From contig JACKOD010000005.1 of NCBI GenBank assembly GCA_024234505.1, positions 186,001 through 250,000 on the forward strand: a stretch of 64,000 bases of DNA, in the 5' to 3' direction. The translations under genes and the position numbers were made by a program. The notes below the pieces were generated by a model. It had not been told where the DNA came from. It searched no databases and saw only the letters and a list, made by a program, of their open reading frames with translations. Every line of letters starts with the position of its first letter. Position 1 is the first letter of the stretch. The stretch comes from Hahellaceae bacterium. Lineage in GTDB: Bacteria > Pseudomonadota > Gammaproteobacteria > Pseudomonadales > Oleiphilaceae. Shown here in pieces: positions 25,450-34,647 of the stretch.

Positions 25450-26037
25450 ATGAGCTGGTTGAATCAACTTGAGGTTATCAAAGATACACTTCAGACGGCG
25501 GTCGATACCACCGTTACCCGTATTGAAGAAATTCATATTGCCATTGCCAATATGCCTTTGGAGCAGTTGGAAAAGAATGGCATGACAGCCATAGAAAAAA
25601 CGAAAGCGAAGGAGCGCCAGCAGGAGTTGATCAGTGCAATTTATGGCACGATCCGTTCGGTCAACGCCAAAGTGGGCGAGTTAGCGTCTGATTTGTTTGA
25701 AGCACTGGAAGATGGGCAATTTGCCAGCCAGGTGCATAAAGAGCAAGAGGCGGCAAAAACCGCTACTCAGGCTAAAAGCGAAGTGGCTCCAGTGTCTGAT
25801 GAGGCTGCCGCTGCAACTGTGGCCGAGCCCTCGTCCTCAGAAGAAGTTGTGACTTCTGCGGAGGTGTCTGCGCCGGTGGCAGATTCAGTGGTTGAACCGG
25901 AAGTACCGAGTGCAAACAGTGACGCGGTGACACCTGTGGTAGAGAGCGCATTGGCGGCACAACCCGAAGTCGACGCGCCAGTCGCGAAATCCACACCCAA
26001 GGCAACAGTCAAAAAGAACACCAGAAAAGGCGCTTAA
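25450..26037 (+). CDS. Hypothetical protein with Ala/Glu/Val-rich tail
   Basis: The 195-residue product has an N-terminal helical part (about residues 1-95, with LQTAVDTTVTRIEEIHIAIA and ELASDLFEALEDG). A low-complexity Ala/Val/Glu/Ser tail follows and ends in a basic KATVKKNTRKGA. The amphipathic helix plus a basic, alanine-rich tail recall phasins or DNA-compacting polymer-granule proteins, but I do not recognise the family. GAGGAAAATGCG before ATG 25450 supplies a ribosome site. It stands alone. Confidence 0.6.
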   Translation: MSWLNQLEVIKDTLQTAVDTTVTRIEEIHIAIANMPLEQLEKNGMTAIEKTKAKERQQELISAIYGTIRSVNAKVGELASDLFEALEDGQFASQVHKEQEAAKTATQAKSEVAPVSDEAAAATVAEPSSSEEVVTSAEVSAPVADSVVEPEVPSANSDAVTPVVESALAAQPEVDAPVAKSTPKATVKKNTRKGA

Positions 26038-26347
26038 GCTCCAGCCCGGGTAAGCCTGTCCGGCGATTCCCATAGTCACCCGGGCGGGTAAACGTGCTCT
26101 CCGTTAAAGGTATTCCGGAGAGCATGATTGCCTTGTCACTTCCGCTGTGTTTTTGTGGCAGCTGCTTTCTGACCTTCCTCGCATTACTCGACGCACTTTA
26201 GTCAAATGGTGCGGCAGTCAGATGCACATACTGCGGTTAGCGGACTACATAAGCTTACCTAATAGAACCAATCCCTATAAAACTGTCATGAATTTGTCAT
26301 GGTGGAGGCGCGACACTAGCCTTTTTTGAAATGACTGAATTCGTCTT
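26038..26347. other. Intergenic gap with hairpins
   Basis: This 310-base gap contains a CCCGGGT/ACCCGGG pair (26045-26084) and a stronger hairpin at 26095-26124. The rest presumably holds the promoter of the chemoreceptor gene. No gene is seen. Confidence 0.4.
26095..26124 (+). terminator. Candidate terminator hairpin
   Basis: TGCTCTCCG and CGGAGAGCA form a perfect 9-bp stem with a 12-base loop, 57 bases after the stop of the preceding gene. The run after it (TGATTGCCTTG) is only weakly T-rich. Confidence 0.5.
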
Positions 26348-28357
26348 ATGAAAATTGCCACGCTGACACGATTAAACTCGGTACTTCTCATACTGCTTGC
26401 CTTGGGATTGGGCGGTGCATCCTGGCTGGGCGTCCAGTCGCTGAAATCGCCATTGGAAAAAATGGATACGATTTCTGCTCTTGAGGCACGTATTAACCAA
26501 GGGGTAGTACAAGTCATTGGCCACTACCTGGGTTCGGGAAATGCGTTGCAGTTGGCTGAGGCCGAGGCTGAAATTGATACGCTGCTGGAGGATCCTTCCC
26601 TTTCGGCCGGTGAATTGATGCGTCAGGCACTTGTAGAGTTCAAAGCTTTTCTGGCTACCGAGGCGAGAGCGGCCGGTAAGCTTTCAGGCAACGAAATGGC
26701 GTTATTGTTCCAGAATGAGCGCGATACCCGTGACGAGTTGGGTCGTCTGTACGACTATAGTGAAGCGGCGACTGAGGCCCAGTTCGCTTTAGCCGGGCAG
26801 TACAGGAAGCTCATCTTGAATCTGCTCATGCAGATGCAGGATCGCTCCCTGGCAACGCAGCAATATCTGGTAAACCAACAACATAATTTGGTAAACCAGC
26901 AGCATGATTTGGTAAGCCAGCAGCGTGCGCTCCAGGTTCGGGATGCAGGCACGGCCGTGAGCACGCTTAACGACGCTATGTTGAATGTGTTGGATGAGCT
27001 AGCCAGTTTGCCAAGGTTGGGCATTATGATGCAGGCCGAGACCGATGAGTTTGCGCTCATGCTTGGCCGGTCAGATGAGGCTCCGGCCTTGGAGAAAGCC
27101 GATGATATTTTGGCTAACCTTCAATCACTGATACAGCGCTATCCCCTGGAGGTTGCGAACACACTGAAAATGAAAGCCAGATTGAAGTCGAGTCATGACA
27201 GGATTGCGCGATTTGTTTCTCTGATTGAAGCTGGGAACGCGTCGGCTCGAAGCGAAGTCAACCAGCATTTTGACCACGTAATCGGGACCATGGAGCGAGG
27301 GATGGTAATAGTACTGGTACTGTTGGTTTTGTTCTCCATGGTGGTCGATATCGTACAGCGCAAAGTGGCAAAAGGTATCCGTGAGCTGGTGCCTTTTCTA
27401 TCGGTATATGCCAAAGGTGATCTGCGCGAGGCTGTCAACATGCAGGCCCGAACTGTTGAGTTTAAGGCACTCCGAGACTCGGCGAATACGTTACGGGACA
27501 ATCTCGCAGACTTGATTCTTAAAATAAAATTCAAGTCGGGATTGGTTGTGCAGGAAGGGCAGCAGGTTCAGGCAGCGTCAGAAGAGGTTAACCAGAAAAT
27601 GGTCCAACAGCTTTATGAAACCACGCAAATAATGACGGCCATGAGTCAGATGACCAGTTCTTTTAACGAGGTGGCAGAACGCGCCGCAGACGCCGCCATT
27701 TCTGCCAGTGATGCCGATCAGGCCACGTCTCATGGATTGATTCTGCTGGATGAATCGGTAGCAGAAGTGGAATCGCTGGCCCGACAGGTAGACATAACGG
27801 GTCATGCTATTAGGGAGCTTGCCGCCCGTGCGGGCAACATTGGTGCGGTTTTGGAAGTTATTAAATCGATTGCCGAGCAGACCAACTTGCTCGCACTGAA
27901 TGCCGCGATTGAAGCCGCAAGAGCGGGCGAATATGGACGTGGCTTTGCGGTCGTTGCTGATGAAGTGCGTACGCTGTCGATGAAAACTGCACAGTCAACC
28001 ACCGAAATACGGACGATCATTGAAAGCATTCAGTCGGTCACGGCCCGCTGTGTCGACAGTGTAGAGGTTCAGAGTGTACTGGCTGGCGCGACACAGCAGA
28101 AAAGCCGGCAAGCCAGCCTTGCCTTTGCTGACATCGGGCGTGCGGTTTCCAGTATCCGTGATGTGACGACTCAGATCGCAACCACGACAGAAGAACAGGC
28201 GGCGGTTGCACAGGATATTCATAGCAATGTACAGCGCATTAATCATATTTGTGAGATGACACGAAATTCCTCAACCGAAACCGCCAGGAAAAGCCTGCGC
28301 CTTCAGGAAGAGAGTGCCGAACTGCAAGGCGCTATCAGTTTGTTTTTAACTGCCTGA
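26348..28357 (+). CDS. Methyl-accepting chemotaxis protein
   Basis: This 669-residue chemoreceptor has TM1 at about residues 13-31, a long mostly helical periplasmic sensor (to about 315), TM2 at about 317-336 (VIVLVLLVLFSMVVDIV), a HAMP-like linker and a cytoplasmic signalling domain. The signalling tip reads SIAEQTNLLALNAAIEAARAG and GFAVVADEVRTLS, essentially invariant in MCPs. No CheR-tethering pentapeptide is present at the C-terminus. The periplasmic part contains three 7-residue tandem repeats. The ligand is unknown. Confidence 0.93.
   Translation: MKIATLTRLNSVLLILLALGLGGASWLGVQSLKSPLEKMDTISALEARINQGVVQVIGHYLGSGNALQLAEAEAEIDTLLEDPSLSAGELMRQALVEFKAFLATEARAAGKLSGNEMALLFQNERDTRDELGRLYDYSEAATEAQFALAGQYRKLILNLLMQMQDRSLATQQYLVNQQHNLVNQQHDLVSQQRALQVRDAGTAVSTLNDAMLNVLDELASLPRLGIMMQAETDEFALMLGRSDEAPALEKADDILANLQSLIQRYPLEVANTLKMKARLKSSHDRIARFVSLIEAGNASARSEVNQHFDHVIGTMERGMVIVLVLLVLFSMVVDIVQRKVAKGIRELVPFLSVYAKGDLREAVNMQARTVEFKALRDSANTLRDNLADLILKIKFKSGLVVQEGQQVQAASEEVNQKMVQQLYETTQIMTAMSQMTSSFNEVAERAADAAISASDADQATSHGLILLDESVAEVESLARQVDITGHAIRELAARAGNIGAVLEVIKSIAEQTNLLALNAAIEAARAGEYGRGFAVVADEVRTLSMKTAQSTTEIRTIIESIQSVTARCVDSVEVQSVLAGATQQKSRQASLAFADIGRAVSSIRDVTTQIATTTEEQAAVAQDIHSNVQRINHICEMTRNSSTETARKSLRLQEESAELQGAISLFLTA
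26867..26929 (+). repeat. Three 21-bp tandem repeats inside the MCP gene
   Basis: Three consecutive 21-base units encode LVNQQHN, LVNQQHD and LVSQQRA. The units differ at a few bases. They lie in the periplasmic sensor part and add helical heptads. Confidence 0.85.
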
Positions 28358-28385
28358 CGCTTTCGCACATGGTACCGGTCAGAGC

Positions 28386-28898
28386 CTAGTGGTGGCGTGC
28401 GTGTCGTTTCGCTTGCCACCATTGAATCAGATAGAACAACGTTGCCCCGATCAGGCCGCTATAGAGACAAAACTGATGGAGCGCTTCGATAGATGTCCAG
28501 CCTAAGAGAAAGTGAGCGTCACTGAAAGGAAACCAGGGGCTCATGTCTGAGTGCATGATGCTGTCCAGCACGACGTGACTGTAACTTCCTACAAACGCAC
28601 TGAAAAAAACGACCGGCCAAGTAATGATTGAGGAGGAGGGGAGATGAGGCAGGCGCATTAGACGCAAACCCCATTCGGCGAGGTGTTTACCTGTGAGCGC
28701 CGCAATTAAGGCAATCAGACTGGCTCCAAGGTAGGTGTGAGAGAACCCGTGAAGTTGCCCTTCTCCGGTAATTATTGCCAGCAAAGGCTGTAAATCCATC
28801 AAGATTTGAGTCCAGCCAAACAAGGTCAGACTGAAACTGCCTTGAAGTAAGGCTTTGACCAGCATTCCTGGCCCCATATGGAGCGGTGTAAAAGGCAT
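28386..28898 (-). CDS. Membrane protein of the DUF457/YdjM metal-dependent hydrolase type
   Basis: This 170-residue protein has about four membrane segments and the motif set MPFTPLHMGPG, HGFSHTYLG and SHVVLDSIMH. The spaced His and Asp residues are those of the LexA-regulated YdjM/DUF457 family of predicted membrane-bound metal hydrolases. No substrate is known. It is convergent with the chemoreceptor gene and read away from the broken cyclase gene. Confidence 0.65.
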   Translation of the reverse strand: MPFTPLHMGPGMLVKALLQGSFSLTLFGWTQILMDLQPLLAIITGEGQLHGFSHTYLGASLIALIAALTGKHLAEWGLRLMRLPHLPSSSIITWPVVFFSAFVGSYSHVVLDSIMHSDMSPWFPFSDAHFLLGWTSIEALHQFCLYSGLIGATLFYLIQWWQAKRHARHH

Positions 28899-29020
28899 TT
28901 GAATGTCTCTGTTGAAAAAGCATTCCGGAACTAATTAGCCTATAGTATTAGAGTAATACAGGAATACAACCGGTCAGCGTGGGTATTGCTTATCGACGCT
29001 TGATGAGGGAGTAGGGTGAA

Positions 29021-29059
29021 GTGACAAATTCAGATGATGCCGCAGCAAAAAAAACCTTA
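29021..29059 (+). pseudogene. 5' fragment of PAS-GGDEF gene cut by the IS block
   Basis: A GTG at 29021, preceded by AGGG, opens 13 codons (MTNSDDAAAKKTL) that end at the IS border. Joining CTTA at 29056-29059 to CTTA at 57318-57321 continues in frame into GYVLDVIQEGVWDWD of the diguanylate cyclase. The whole gene would encode about 336 residues. This is the detached start of that gene. Confidence 0.85.
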
Positions 29060-30273
29060 GGAACCGCTGATTAATTTGATTTCTACATTTTGGCGACGAG
29101 TCTTGATCATTTTTTAAAATCCGTCGCCCAAAATATCGGCTTTATGGCCATATTTTTATCAATCTGTCGATTGATTTACTCCCTTTGAGGCTTTTTCAGC
29201 CCTCAGAACGCAACTTTTCCATCTACTCCCAATGCGCGCCGCGCCAGTACCAGGTTCGCCAGAGCAAATAGACTGAATAACTGAGCGGTATTCTTTTCCA
29301 GGCCTCGATATCTCGCCTTGCGATGCCGAAACAGGTTCTTCACTACATGAAAAGGGTGTTCCACTTTGGCGCGGATACTGGCCTTGATCTTCTCAACCTT
29401 CTTTACCAAGTCCTTTTTCTCGCCATCCTCCATGGTCTTGACCTGCCCTCGTTTTTTCGCCACATGCCACTGAATATTCTTGTTAGCCACCTCGGGGCGC
29501 TTCTCGATACCTACATAGCCTGCATCAGCATAAACCTCTTCGCCTTCCGTACCTTGTAACAATTTGTGGGTGACAGAGATGTCTGCTTCGTTGGCCGCAG
29601 TGCCTTCCAGGCTATGAACCAATCCGTAGGCGGCATCCACGCCAATATGCGCTTTCATGCCAAAGTACCACTGGTTACCTTTCTTGGTTTGGTGCATTTC
29701 CGGATCGCGCTTCTTGTCCTTATTTTTGGTGGATGACGCTGCTGCGATAATGGTGGCGTCTACTATGGTGCCTTCGCGCATCACCATTCCACGCTCATGC
29801 AAACTGGTATTGATCTCTCTAAACAGTGTCATGGTCAGTTTGTGTTTTTCCAACCAGTGGCGGAACTTCAACAACGTCGTCGCGTCCGGTACGGATTCAT
29901 GGGACAAATCGATTCCCACAAAGGCTTGCAGTGATTGGCTATCATAAATGGCATCTTCCAATGCTTCATCGGCGAGCGCATACCACTGTTGCAGAAAATA
30001 GATCCGCAGCATTCGCTCCAGGCCCACCGGAGGACGACCGCGGCCACCCTTTGATTTCGGAAAATACAGGGGCACCAAGGCATCCAATAGCCGTTGCCAT
30101 GGAACCAGTGTTTCCATCTCCATGAGAAAACGCTCTCGACGCGTAGTCTTTTTCTTGCTGGAAAATTCTGCTTGGGAGAAGGAAATTTGGCTCATAGAGG
30201 ACAACTAATAGTGGTGAATGTGGGTGCTTATTTTATAGACAGTCTGGCATCAAGGGAATTAATCAGTGTTTCC
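29060..30273 (-). mobile_element. IS5-family insertion sequence, copy 1
   Basis: This 1214-bp element has 17-bp terminal inverted repeats (29060-29076 and 30257-30273, 15 of 17 matching; GGAACCGCTGATTAATT on the left). The left flank is CTTA and the right flank is CTAA, so it lacks a matching duplication of its own. The mirror-image situation occurs at copy 2 (56104-57317). The DNA appears identical to copy 2 over its full length, which means recent arrival or gene conversion. Confidence 0.93.
29203..30204 (-). CDS. IS5-family DDE transposase, copy 1
   Basis: This 333-residue DDE transposase of the IS5/IS1182-like type has an N-terminal region VPWQRLLDALVPLYFP and FLQQWYALADEALEDAIYDS, then catalytic segments IVDATIIAA, VYADAGYVG and KVEHPFHVVK supplying Asp, Asp and Glu. 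The reading frame is intact and the protein is identical to copy 2. The start codon lies 70 bases inside the right end. The transposase probably mobilised or fused the block between the two copies. Confidence 0.95.
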   Translation of the reverse strand: MSSMSQISFSQAEFSSKKKTTRRERFLMEMETLVPWQRLLDALVPLYFPKSKGGRGRPPVGLERMLRIYFLQQWYALADEALEDAIYDSQSLQAFVGIDLSHESVPDATTLLKFRHWLEKHKLTMTLFREINTSLHERGMVMREGTIVDATIIAAASSTKNKDKKRDPEMHQTKKGNQWYFGMKAHIGVDAAYGLVHSLEGTAANEADISVTHKLLQGTEGEEVYADAGYVGIEKRPEVANKNIQWHVAKKRGQVKTMEDGEKKDLVKKVEKIKASIRAKVEHPFHVVKNLFRHRKARYRGLEKNTAQLFSLFALANLVLARRALGVDGKVAF

Positions 30274-30471
30274 CTAAGATAAATTGGACAACTACTTGAC
30301 CAGTCGGATGCATTGAGCGAGAGGTTTACCTTTCCTTGCCGAATAGTTCTAACGTCGTCAAATGAGTACCCTACACTTGTTAACGTTTCTTCAATTTGAT
30401 GCGATGAGACTTCAGTAGACAACGAAAGTACTAGTTCGCCATCGTTCATAGTTGGCGAACTTTCACTTAAG

Positions 30472-31953
30472 GTGAGTGAGCATTATGTCAGTCAGGGTAA
30501 CCTGATCAATGGTCAATGGCGCTCGGGTCGAGGAGATGAGCTGTACTCGGTTTGTCCGGCCACTCAAAAGAAAATCTGGTTAGGCTCGGCGGCCGATGCA
30601 GTAGACGTGGATCGTGCGGTGGGCGCGGCGCGTACCGCATTTCCTGGCTGGGCACGAACGCCGTTGAATGAGCGTATTGCGTTGGTGCAGCGCTTTGCCG
30701 AATTGCTGAAAGAAAACCAGGAAGCGTTGGCTTTTACCATTGGCCAGGAAACCGGCAAACCTTTGTGGGAGTCACGCACCGAAGTCACGGCCATGATCGG
30801 CAAGGTGGCCATTTCGGTGGCGGCTCATGCACACCGCACCGGTACAGAGGAAAGCGATGTGGCCGCCGGACACGCCGTATTGCGCCATCGGCCTCACGGC
30901 GTAGTGGCGGTATTTGGCCCCTACAATTTTCCGGGACACCTGCCAAACGGGCACATTGTGCCCGCAGTAATCGCCGGTAATACGGTGGTATTCAAGCCCA
31001 GCGAACTGACGCCGTATGTGGCGGAACAAACCCTGAAACTGTGGGAGCAGGCGGGTTTGCCCGCGGGTGTGATCAATCTGGTTCAGGGCGAAAAGGAAAC
31101 CGGGGTGGCGCTGGCAGGGCATCCGGGCATTGACGGCCTGTTCTTCACCGGCAGTTCTGCCACCGGCCATTTGCTGCATAAACAATTTGCCGGTCAGCCG
31201 GAAAAAATTCTGGCACTGGAAATGGGCGGTAACAACCCATTGATCATCGGCCCCATCGACAACCTCAAGGCCGCCGTTCATCACACCCTGTTTTCGGCCT
31301 TTGTGTCGGCCGGGCAACGTTGTACTTGTGCCCGCCGTTTGTTTGTGCCCGTGGGTGAAGATGGCGACCTGTTTTTGAATGTGTTGGTCGATGCCACGCG
31401 CCGCCTGAAAGTTGGGGCGTTTGATGCCGACGACCAGCCCTTTATGGGGTCGCTGGTGTCGGTGGCTGCCGCCAATCATATTTTGGCGGCACAAGAGGCC
31501 TTGCTCCAGCGGGGTGGCACCAGCCTGGTTCGAGTCAAAAGCCTGAAAGACGCCAGCGCGTTGTTGTCGCCCGGGATTATCGACGTGACGGGTCTGGAAG
31601 ACCTTCCCGATGAGGAGTATTTCGGGCCGTTATTACAAGTGATTCGTTACCGTGATTTTGATGAGGCGCTGGCGCAGGCGAATCAAACCCGTTATGGCCT
31701 GTCGGCCGGTTTGATCGGCGGTGACCGCGCACTCTATGAGCACTTCCTGCTGAATATCCGTGCCGGTATTGTGAACTGGAACAAGCCGCTCACCGGCGCC
31801 AGTAGTGCCGCGCCCTTTGGTGGCGTGGGTGCCAGTGGTAATCATCGTCCGAGTGCTTATTATGCGGCCGATTATTGTGCGTATCCGGTCGCGTCACTGG
31901 AAGATGAACAGGTCAGTTTACCGGCACAGTTGTCGCCGGGTATGTCGCTTTAG
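30472..31953 (+). CDS. astD: N-succinylglutamate 5-semialdehyde dehydrogenase
   Basis: This 493-residue NAD-dependent aldehyde dehydrogenase performs the fourth step of the arginine succinyltransferase pathway, from N-succinylglutamate semialdehyde to N-succinylglutamate. Diagnostic AstD segments are HRPHGVVAVFGPYNFPGHLP, EKILALEMGGNNPLI (catalytic Glu) and GQRCTCARR (catalytic Cys), with the C-terminal GNHRPSAYYAADYCA. It starts at GTG 30472, because no ATG is near and the family N-terminus fits. astB follows 12 bases later. Only 198 bases separate it from the IS end, so its promoter must lie there. astC, astA and astE are not in the window. Confidence 0.95.
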   Translation: MSEHYVSQGNLINGQWRSGRGDELYSVCPATQKKIWLGSAADAVDVDRAVGAARTAFPGWARTPLNERIALVQRFAELLKENQEALAFTIGQETGKPLWESRTEVTAMIGKVAISVAAHAHRTGTEESDVAAGHAVLRHRPHGVVAVFGPYNFPGHLPNGHIVPAVIAGNTVVFKPSELTPYVAEQTLKLWEQAGLPAGVINLVQGEKETGVALAGHPGIDGLFFTGSSATGHLLHKQFAGQPEKILALEMGGNNPLIIGPIDNLKAAVHHTLFSAFVSAGQRCTCARRLFVPVGEDGDLFLNVLVDATRRLKVGAFDADDQPFMGSLVSVAAANHILAAQEALLQRGGTSLVRVKSLKDASALLSPGIIDVTGLEDLPDEEYFGPLLQVIRYRDFDEALAQANQTRYGLSAGLIGGDRALYEHFLLNIRAGIVNWNKPLTGASSAAPFGGVGASGNHRPSAYYAADYCAYPVASLEDEQVSLPAQLSPGMSL

Positions 31954-31965
31954 CAGGGGAAATTC

Positions 31966-33321
31966 ATGAAGGCTTACGAAGTCAATTTTGATGGTCTGGT
32001 GGGGCCGACTCACAACTACAGCGGTTTATCCTACGGCAATGTCGCGTCCCAAAGTAATATTCGGCAGACCTCAAATCCTCGCGAAGCGGCCCTGCAGGGG
32101 CTTGCGAAAATGAAGGCCCTGCACGACATGGGCTTTAAGCAGGCCGTCTTGCCGCCGCAAGAGCGGCCGTGTGTGGATACATTGCGAGCCTTGGGTTTCA
32201 GCGGTTCCGACAGCGATGTGATTCGCCAGGCGGCCAAGGCCGAACCGGTGATATTGGCCGCTGCCAGCTCGGCGTCGTGCATGTGGACGGCCAATGCTGC
32301 AACGGTATCGCCCAGTGCCGATACGTCGGATGGCCGAGTGCATTTTACCGCCGCTAACCTGAACGCCAAGGTGCATCGGGCGATTGAGCACCAAACAACA
32401 TCCCGTATTTTACAGGCGATATTCAAGGACCCGGCGCACTTTGCCCATCACCCAGCTCTGCCGGGCGTGTCCCAGTTTGGTGACGAAGGCGCCGCCAACC
32501 ACACCCGTTTTTGTGCGGATTATGGTGCCACTGGCATCGAGTTTTTTGTTTATGGTCGTGAGGCTTTTCGCGAGGGCGCGCAGGAGCCGAAGAAATACCC
32601 GGCCCGACAAACCCTTGAGGCCAGTCGCGCGATTGCCCGTTTGCACGGATTAAAAAACAAGCAGGTGGTGTATGCCCAGCAGAATCCGGCCATGATCGAC
32701 GCCGGTGTTTTTCATAATGACGTGATTTCCGTCGGCAACGGTCGTGTGCTGTTTTATCATGAGCAGGCCTTTCTGGATACCGATCAGGTGTTAAGCGAAC
32801 TCGACAGCAAGCTCGTGGCAACAGGGGCTCAGGGCTTGATACCCGTTTGTGTGCAGAGTGATCAGGTATCGGTGGCCGATGCCGTTCGCTCCTATCTGTT
32901 TAACAGCCAGTTACTGAGCAGGCCCGATGGCTCTATGGCCTTGATTGTGCCGGGAGAATGCCGGGAGATGGACTCGGTGTCGAGCTACCTGGATGCTTTG
33001 GTCGCGATGGATAACCCGATTCAGTCGGTGCATACCTTCGACTTGAAACAAAGCATGAAAAACGGTGGCGGCCCGGCCTGTTTGCGTTTGCGAGTGGTGT
33101 TAAACGAGGCTGAACTGGCGCTGGTAAAACGTCAGGTGCTGATGTCGGAGCAGCTTTACACTGTGCTTACCGATTGGGTTAACCGGCATTATCGTGATCG
33201 TATGGCGCCGGAAGATCTGGCCGACCCCGCGCTGCTGGACGAATCCCGAACCGCCCTGGACGAACTGACTCGCTTGTTGGGCATTGGCCCGGTGTATCCG
33301 TTCCAGAAAAACGGTCATTAA
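31966..33321 (+). CDS. astB: N-succinylarginine dihydrolase
   Basis: This 451-residue enzyme of the amidinotransferase superfamily hydrolyses N2-succinylarginine to succinylornithine, CO2 and ammonia, the second step of the AST pathway. The N-terminal FDGLVGPTHNYSGLSYGN is diagnostic. Glu in GDEGAANH, His in VFHNDVISVG and Cys in NGGGPACLRL form the expected Cys-His-Glu catalytic set. AGGGGAA lies just before ATG 31966. Length matches E. coli AstB (447). Confidence 0.96.
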   Translation: MKAYEVNFDGLVGPTHNYSGLSYGNVASQSNIRQTSNPREAALQGLAKMKALHDMGFKQAVLPPQERPCVDTLRALGFSGSDSDVIRQAAKAEPVILAAASSASCMWTANAATVSPSADTSDGRVHFTAANLNAKVHRAIEHQTTSRILQAIFKDPAHFAHHPALPGVSQFGDEGAANHTRFCADYGATGIEFFVYGREAFREGAQEPKKYPARQTLEASRAIARLHGLKNKQVVYAQQNPAMIDAGVFHNDVISVGNGRVLFYHEQAFLDTDQVLSELDSKLVATGAQGLIPVCVQSDQVSVADAVRSYLFNSQLLSRPDGSMALIVPGECREMDSVSSYLDALVAMDNPIQSVHTFDLKQSMKNGGGPACLRLRVVLNEAELALVKRQVLMSEQLYTVLTDWVNRHYRDRMAPEDLADPALLDESRTALDELTRLLGIGPVYPFQKNGH

Positions 33322-33333
33322 TATAAAACCGCA

Positions 33334-33579
33334 CTACTCGCGCCAGCAGGGCTTGTTGACCTCTTCGAGCACGTCGGCGCGGGTAAATCCCATATCCTTC
33401 ATTTCGTAAGCACTTAATCGGGCCAGTGCCTGACGTTGTCGGTATCGCTGGTGCCAACGTTTTATTCGTTGCAGTAAGCAGTGTGCGCGAATCAATGTGT
33501 TCTGCATCCATGCTTGTGCTTTGTTGAATGGTCTGTCGATCTGTTGCCTGTGATCCAGTGTGTTCAACGATATTTTCAT
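33334..33579 (-). CDS. DUF1127 small protein
   Basis: This 81-residue basic protein carries at its C-terminus the DUF1127 motif QALARLSAYEMKDMGFTRADV. Such small Arg-rich proteins have been linked to phosphate and amino-acid metabolism and RNA turnover in alphaproteobacteria. It is divergent from the LysR gene, an arrangement in which the regulator often controls the DUF1127 gene. It is convergent with astB with a 12-base gap. Confidence 0.8.
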   Translation of the reverse strand: MKISLNTLDHRQQIDRPFNKAQAWMQNTLIRAHCLLQRIKRWHQRYRQRQALARLSAYEMKDMGFTRADVLEEVNKPCWRE

Positions 33580-33735
33580 GGCGCCTCCTCAAATAATCTC
33601 TCGTTTTTGCTTGCTCTTTATTCAAACGTCGAGTGGCTTTGTATTCCAATCGTGATTTCTGATGGGGGGCATTTGAAATTGTGATGGCCTTTTAAGGGGG
33701 GATCGGGTTCAATGGTTTCATAAAGGAGGAAAGCC

Positions 33736-34647
33736 ATGGATTTGAATCATCTGAAAACCTTTGTGGTGGTGGCCGAAGAAGCCCATTTGACGAGAGCCGC
33801 CGAGCGTTTGTTCACCAGTCAGCCGGCGGTAAGTGCGCAAATCAAGGCGCTGGAAGAGGCGCTGGGTTTGTCGCTGTTTGATCGAACCCCGAAGGGCATG
33901 CGCCTGACGCAGGCCGGTGAGCGATTATTGGCCCAGGCCCAAGGCATTCTGGCCGCCGCTGGCGATATGTTGAGCGAGGCAAAAGCACTTAAAGGTGCCG
34001 TTATGGGCGATTTGAAACTGGGAGTGAATTCCGATTGTGGTTTTTTACAGATTCCAGGGTTAATGGCCGCCCTCCGGGAGCATCATCCCAACGTGCATCT
34101 CACCATCGAAAACAGCATGTCGCCGGATATTCTTAACGATATTCGCAAGGGCCAACTGGATGGCGGCTTTTTCTTTGGCGACGGTAATACACTCGATTTG
34201 CAGGTGGTTCCACTGGCCGATGTGCCTTCGGCCATATTGGCACCGGTGGCCTGGGCCGACCGTTTTGAACATGCCTCACAGGATGATCTGTGTGGGTTGC
34301 CGTGGATTTATTCGTCGGAGCGCTGCCCTTTTATTCAGATTGTTGAAGCCATGTTTGGTGAGCGGGCCGAAGACCTGACCAAGGTGGTCTACGTGAATAA
34401 CGAGGACGCCATGCGTGAGTTTGTACGCAGCGGCAACGGCATTGCCTTTTTACGTGCCGACGACGCCGACCGCGCCGTTGATGAAGGCTGGGGCGTTCGT
34501 TGGACGGGCGTAACTCCTCCGATCCGCTTGAGTGTGGCCACGCAGGCCCGACGTTTTAGCGAGCCGCTGATTAAAGCCTGGCTCGAACAACTGCAGGCGC
34601 TCTGGCCGCAAGCAGATCAGGGCTTATTGGCCAAGCAATCGGCTTAA
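33736..34647 (+). CDS. LysR-family transcriptional regulator
   Basis: This 303-residue LysR-type regulator has an N-terminal winged HTH (HLKTFVVVAEEAHLTRAAERL, then FTSQPAVSAQIKALEEALG) and a C-terminal periplasmic-binding-like effector domain. AAAGGAGGAAAG before ATG 33736 is a strong ribosome site. The likely target is the divergent DUF1127 gene; the effector is unknown. Its last 24 bases overlap the 3' end of the convergent MocR gene. Confidence 0.93.
   Translation: MDLNHLKTFVVVAEEAHLTRAAERLFTSQPAVSAQIKALEEALGLSLFDRTPKGMRLTQAGERLLAQAQGILAAAGDMLSEAKALKGAVMGDLKLGVNSDCGFLQIPGLMAALREHHPNVHLTIENSMSPDILNDIRKGQLDGGFFFGDGNTLDLQVVPLADVPSAILAPVAWADRFEHASQDDLCGLPWIYSSERCPFIQIVEAMFGERAEDLTKVVYVNNEDAMREFVRSGNGIAFLRADDADRAVDEGWGVRWTGVTPPIRLSVATQARRFSEPLIKAWLEQLQALWPQADQGLLAKQSA

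Noticed and set aside
30228..30449. 73-codon minus-strand frame starting in the astD upstream region
   Set aside because: It runs into the IS end, lacks a clear ribosome site and lies where the astD promoter should be. If the IS is removed it would run antisense into the LRR gene.
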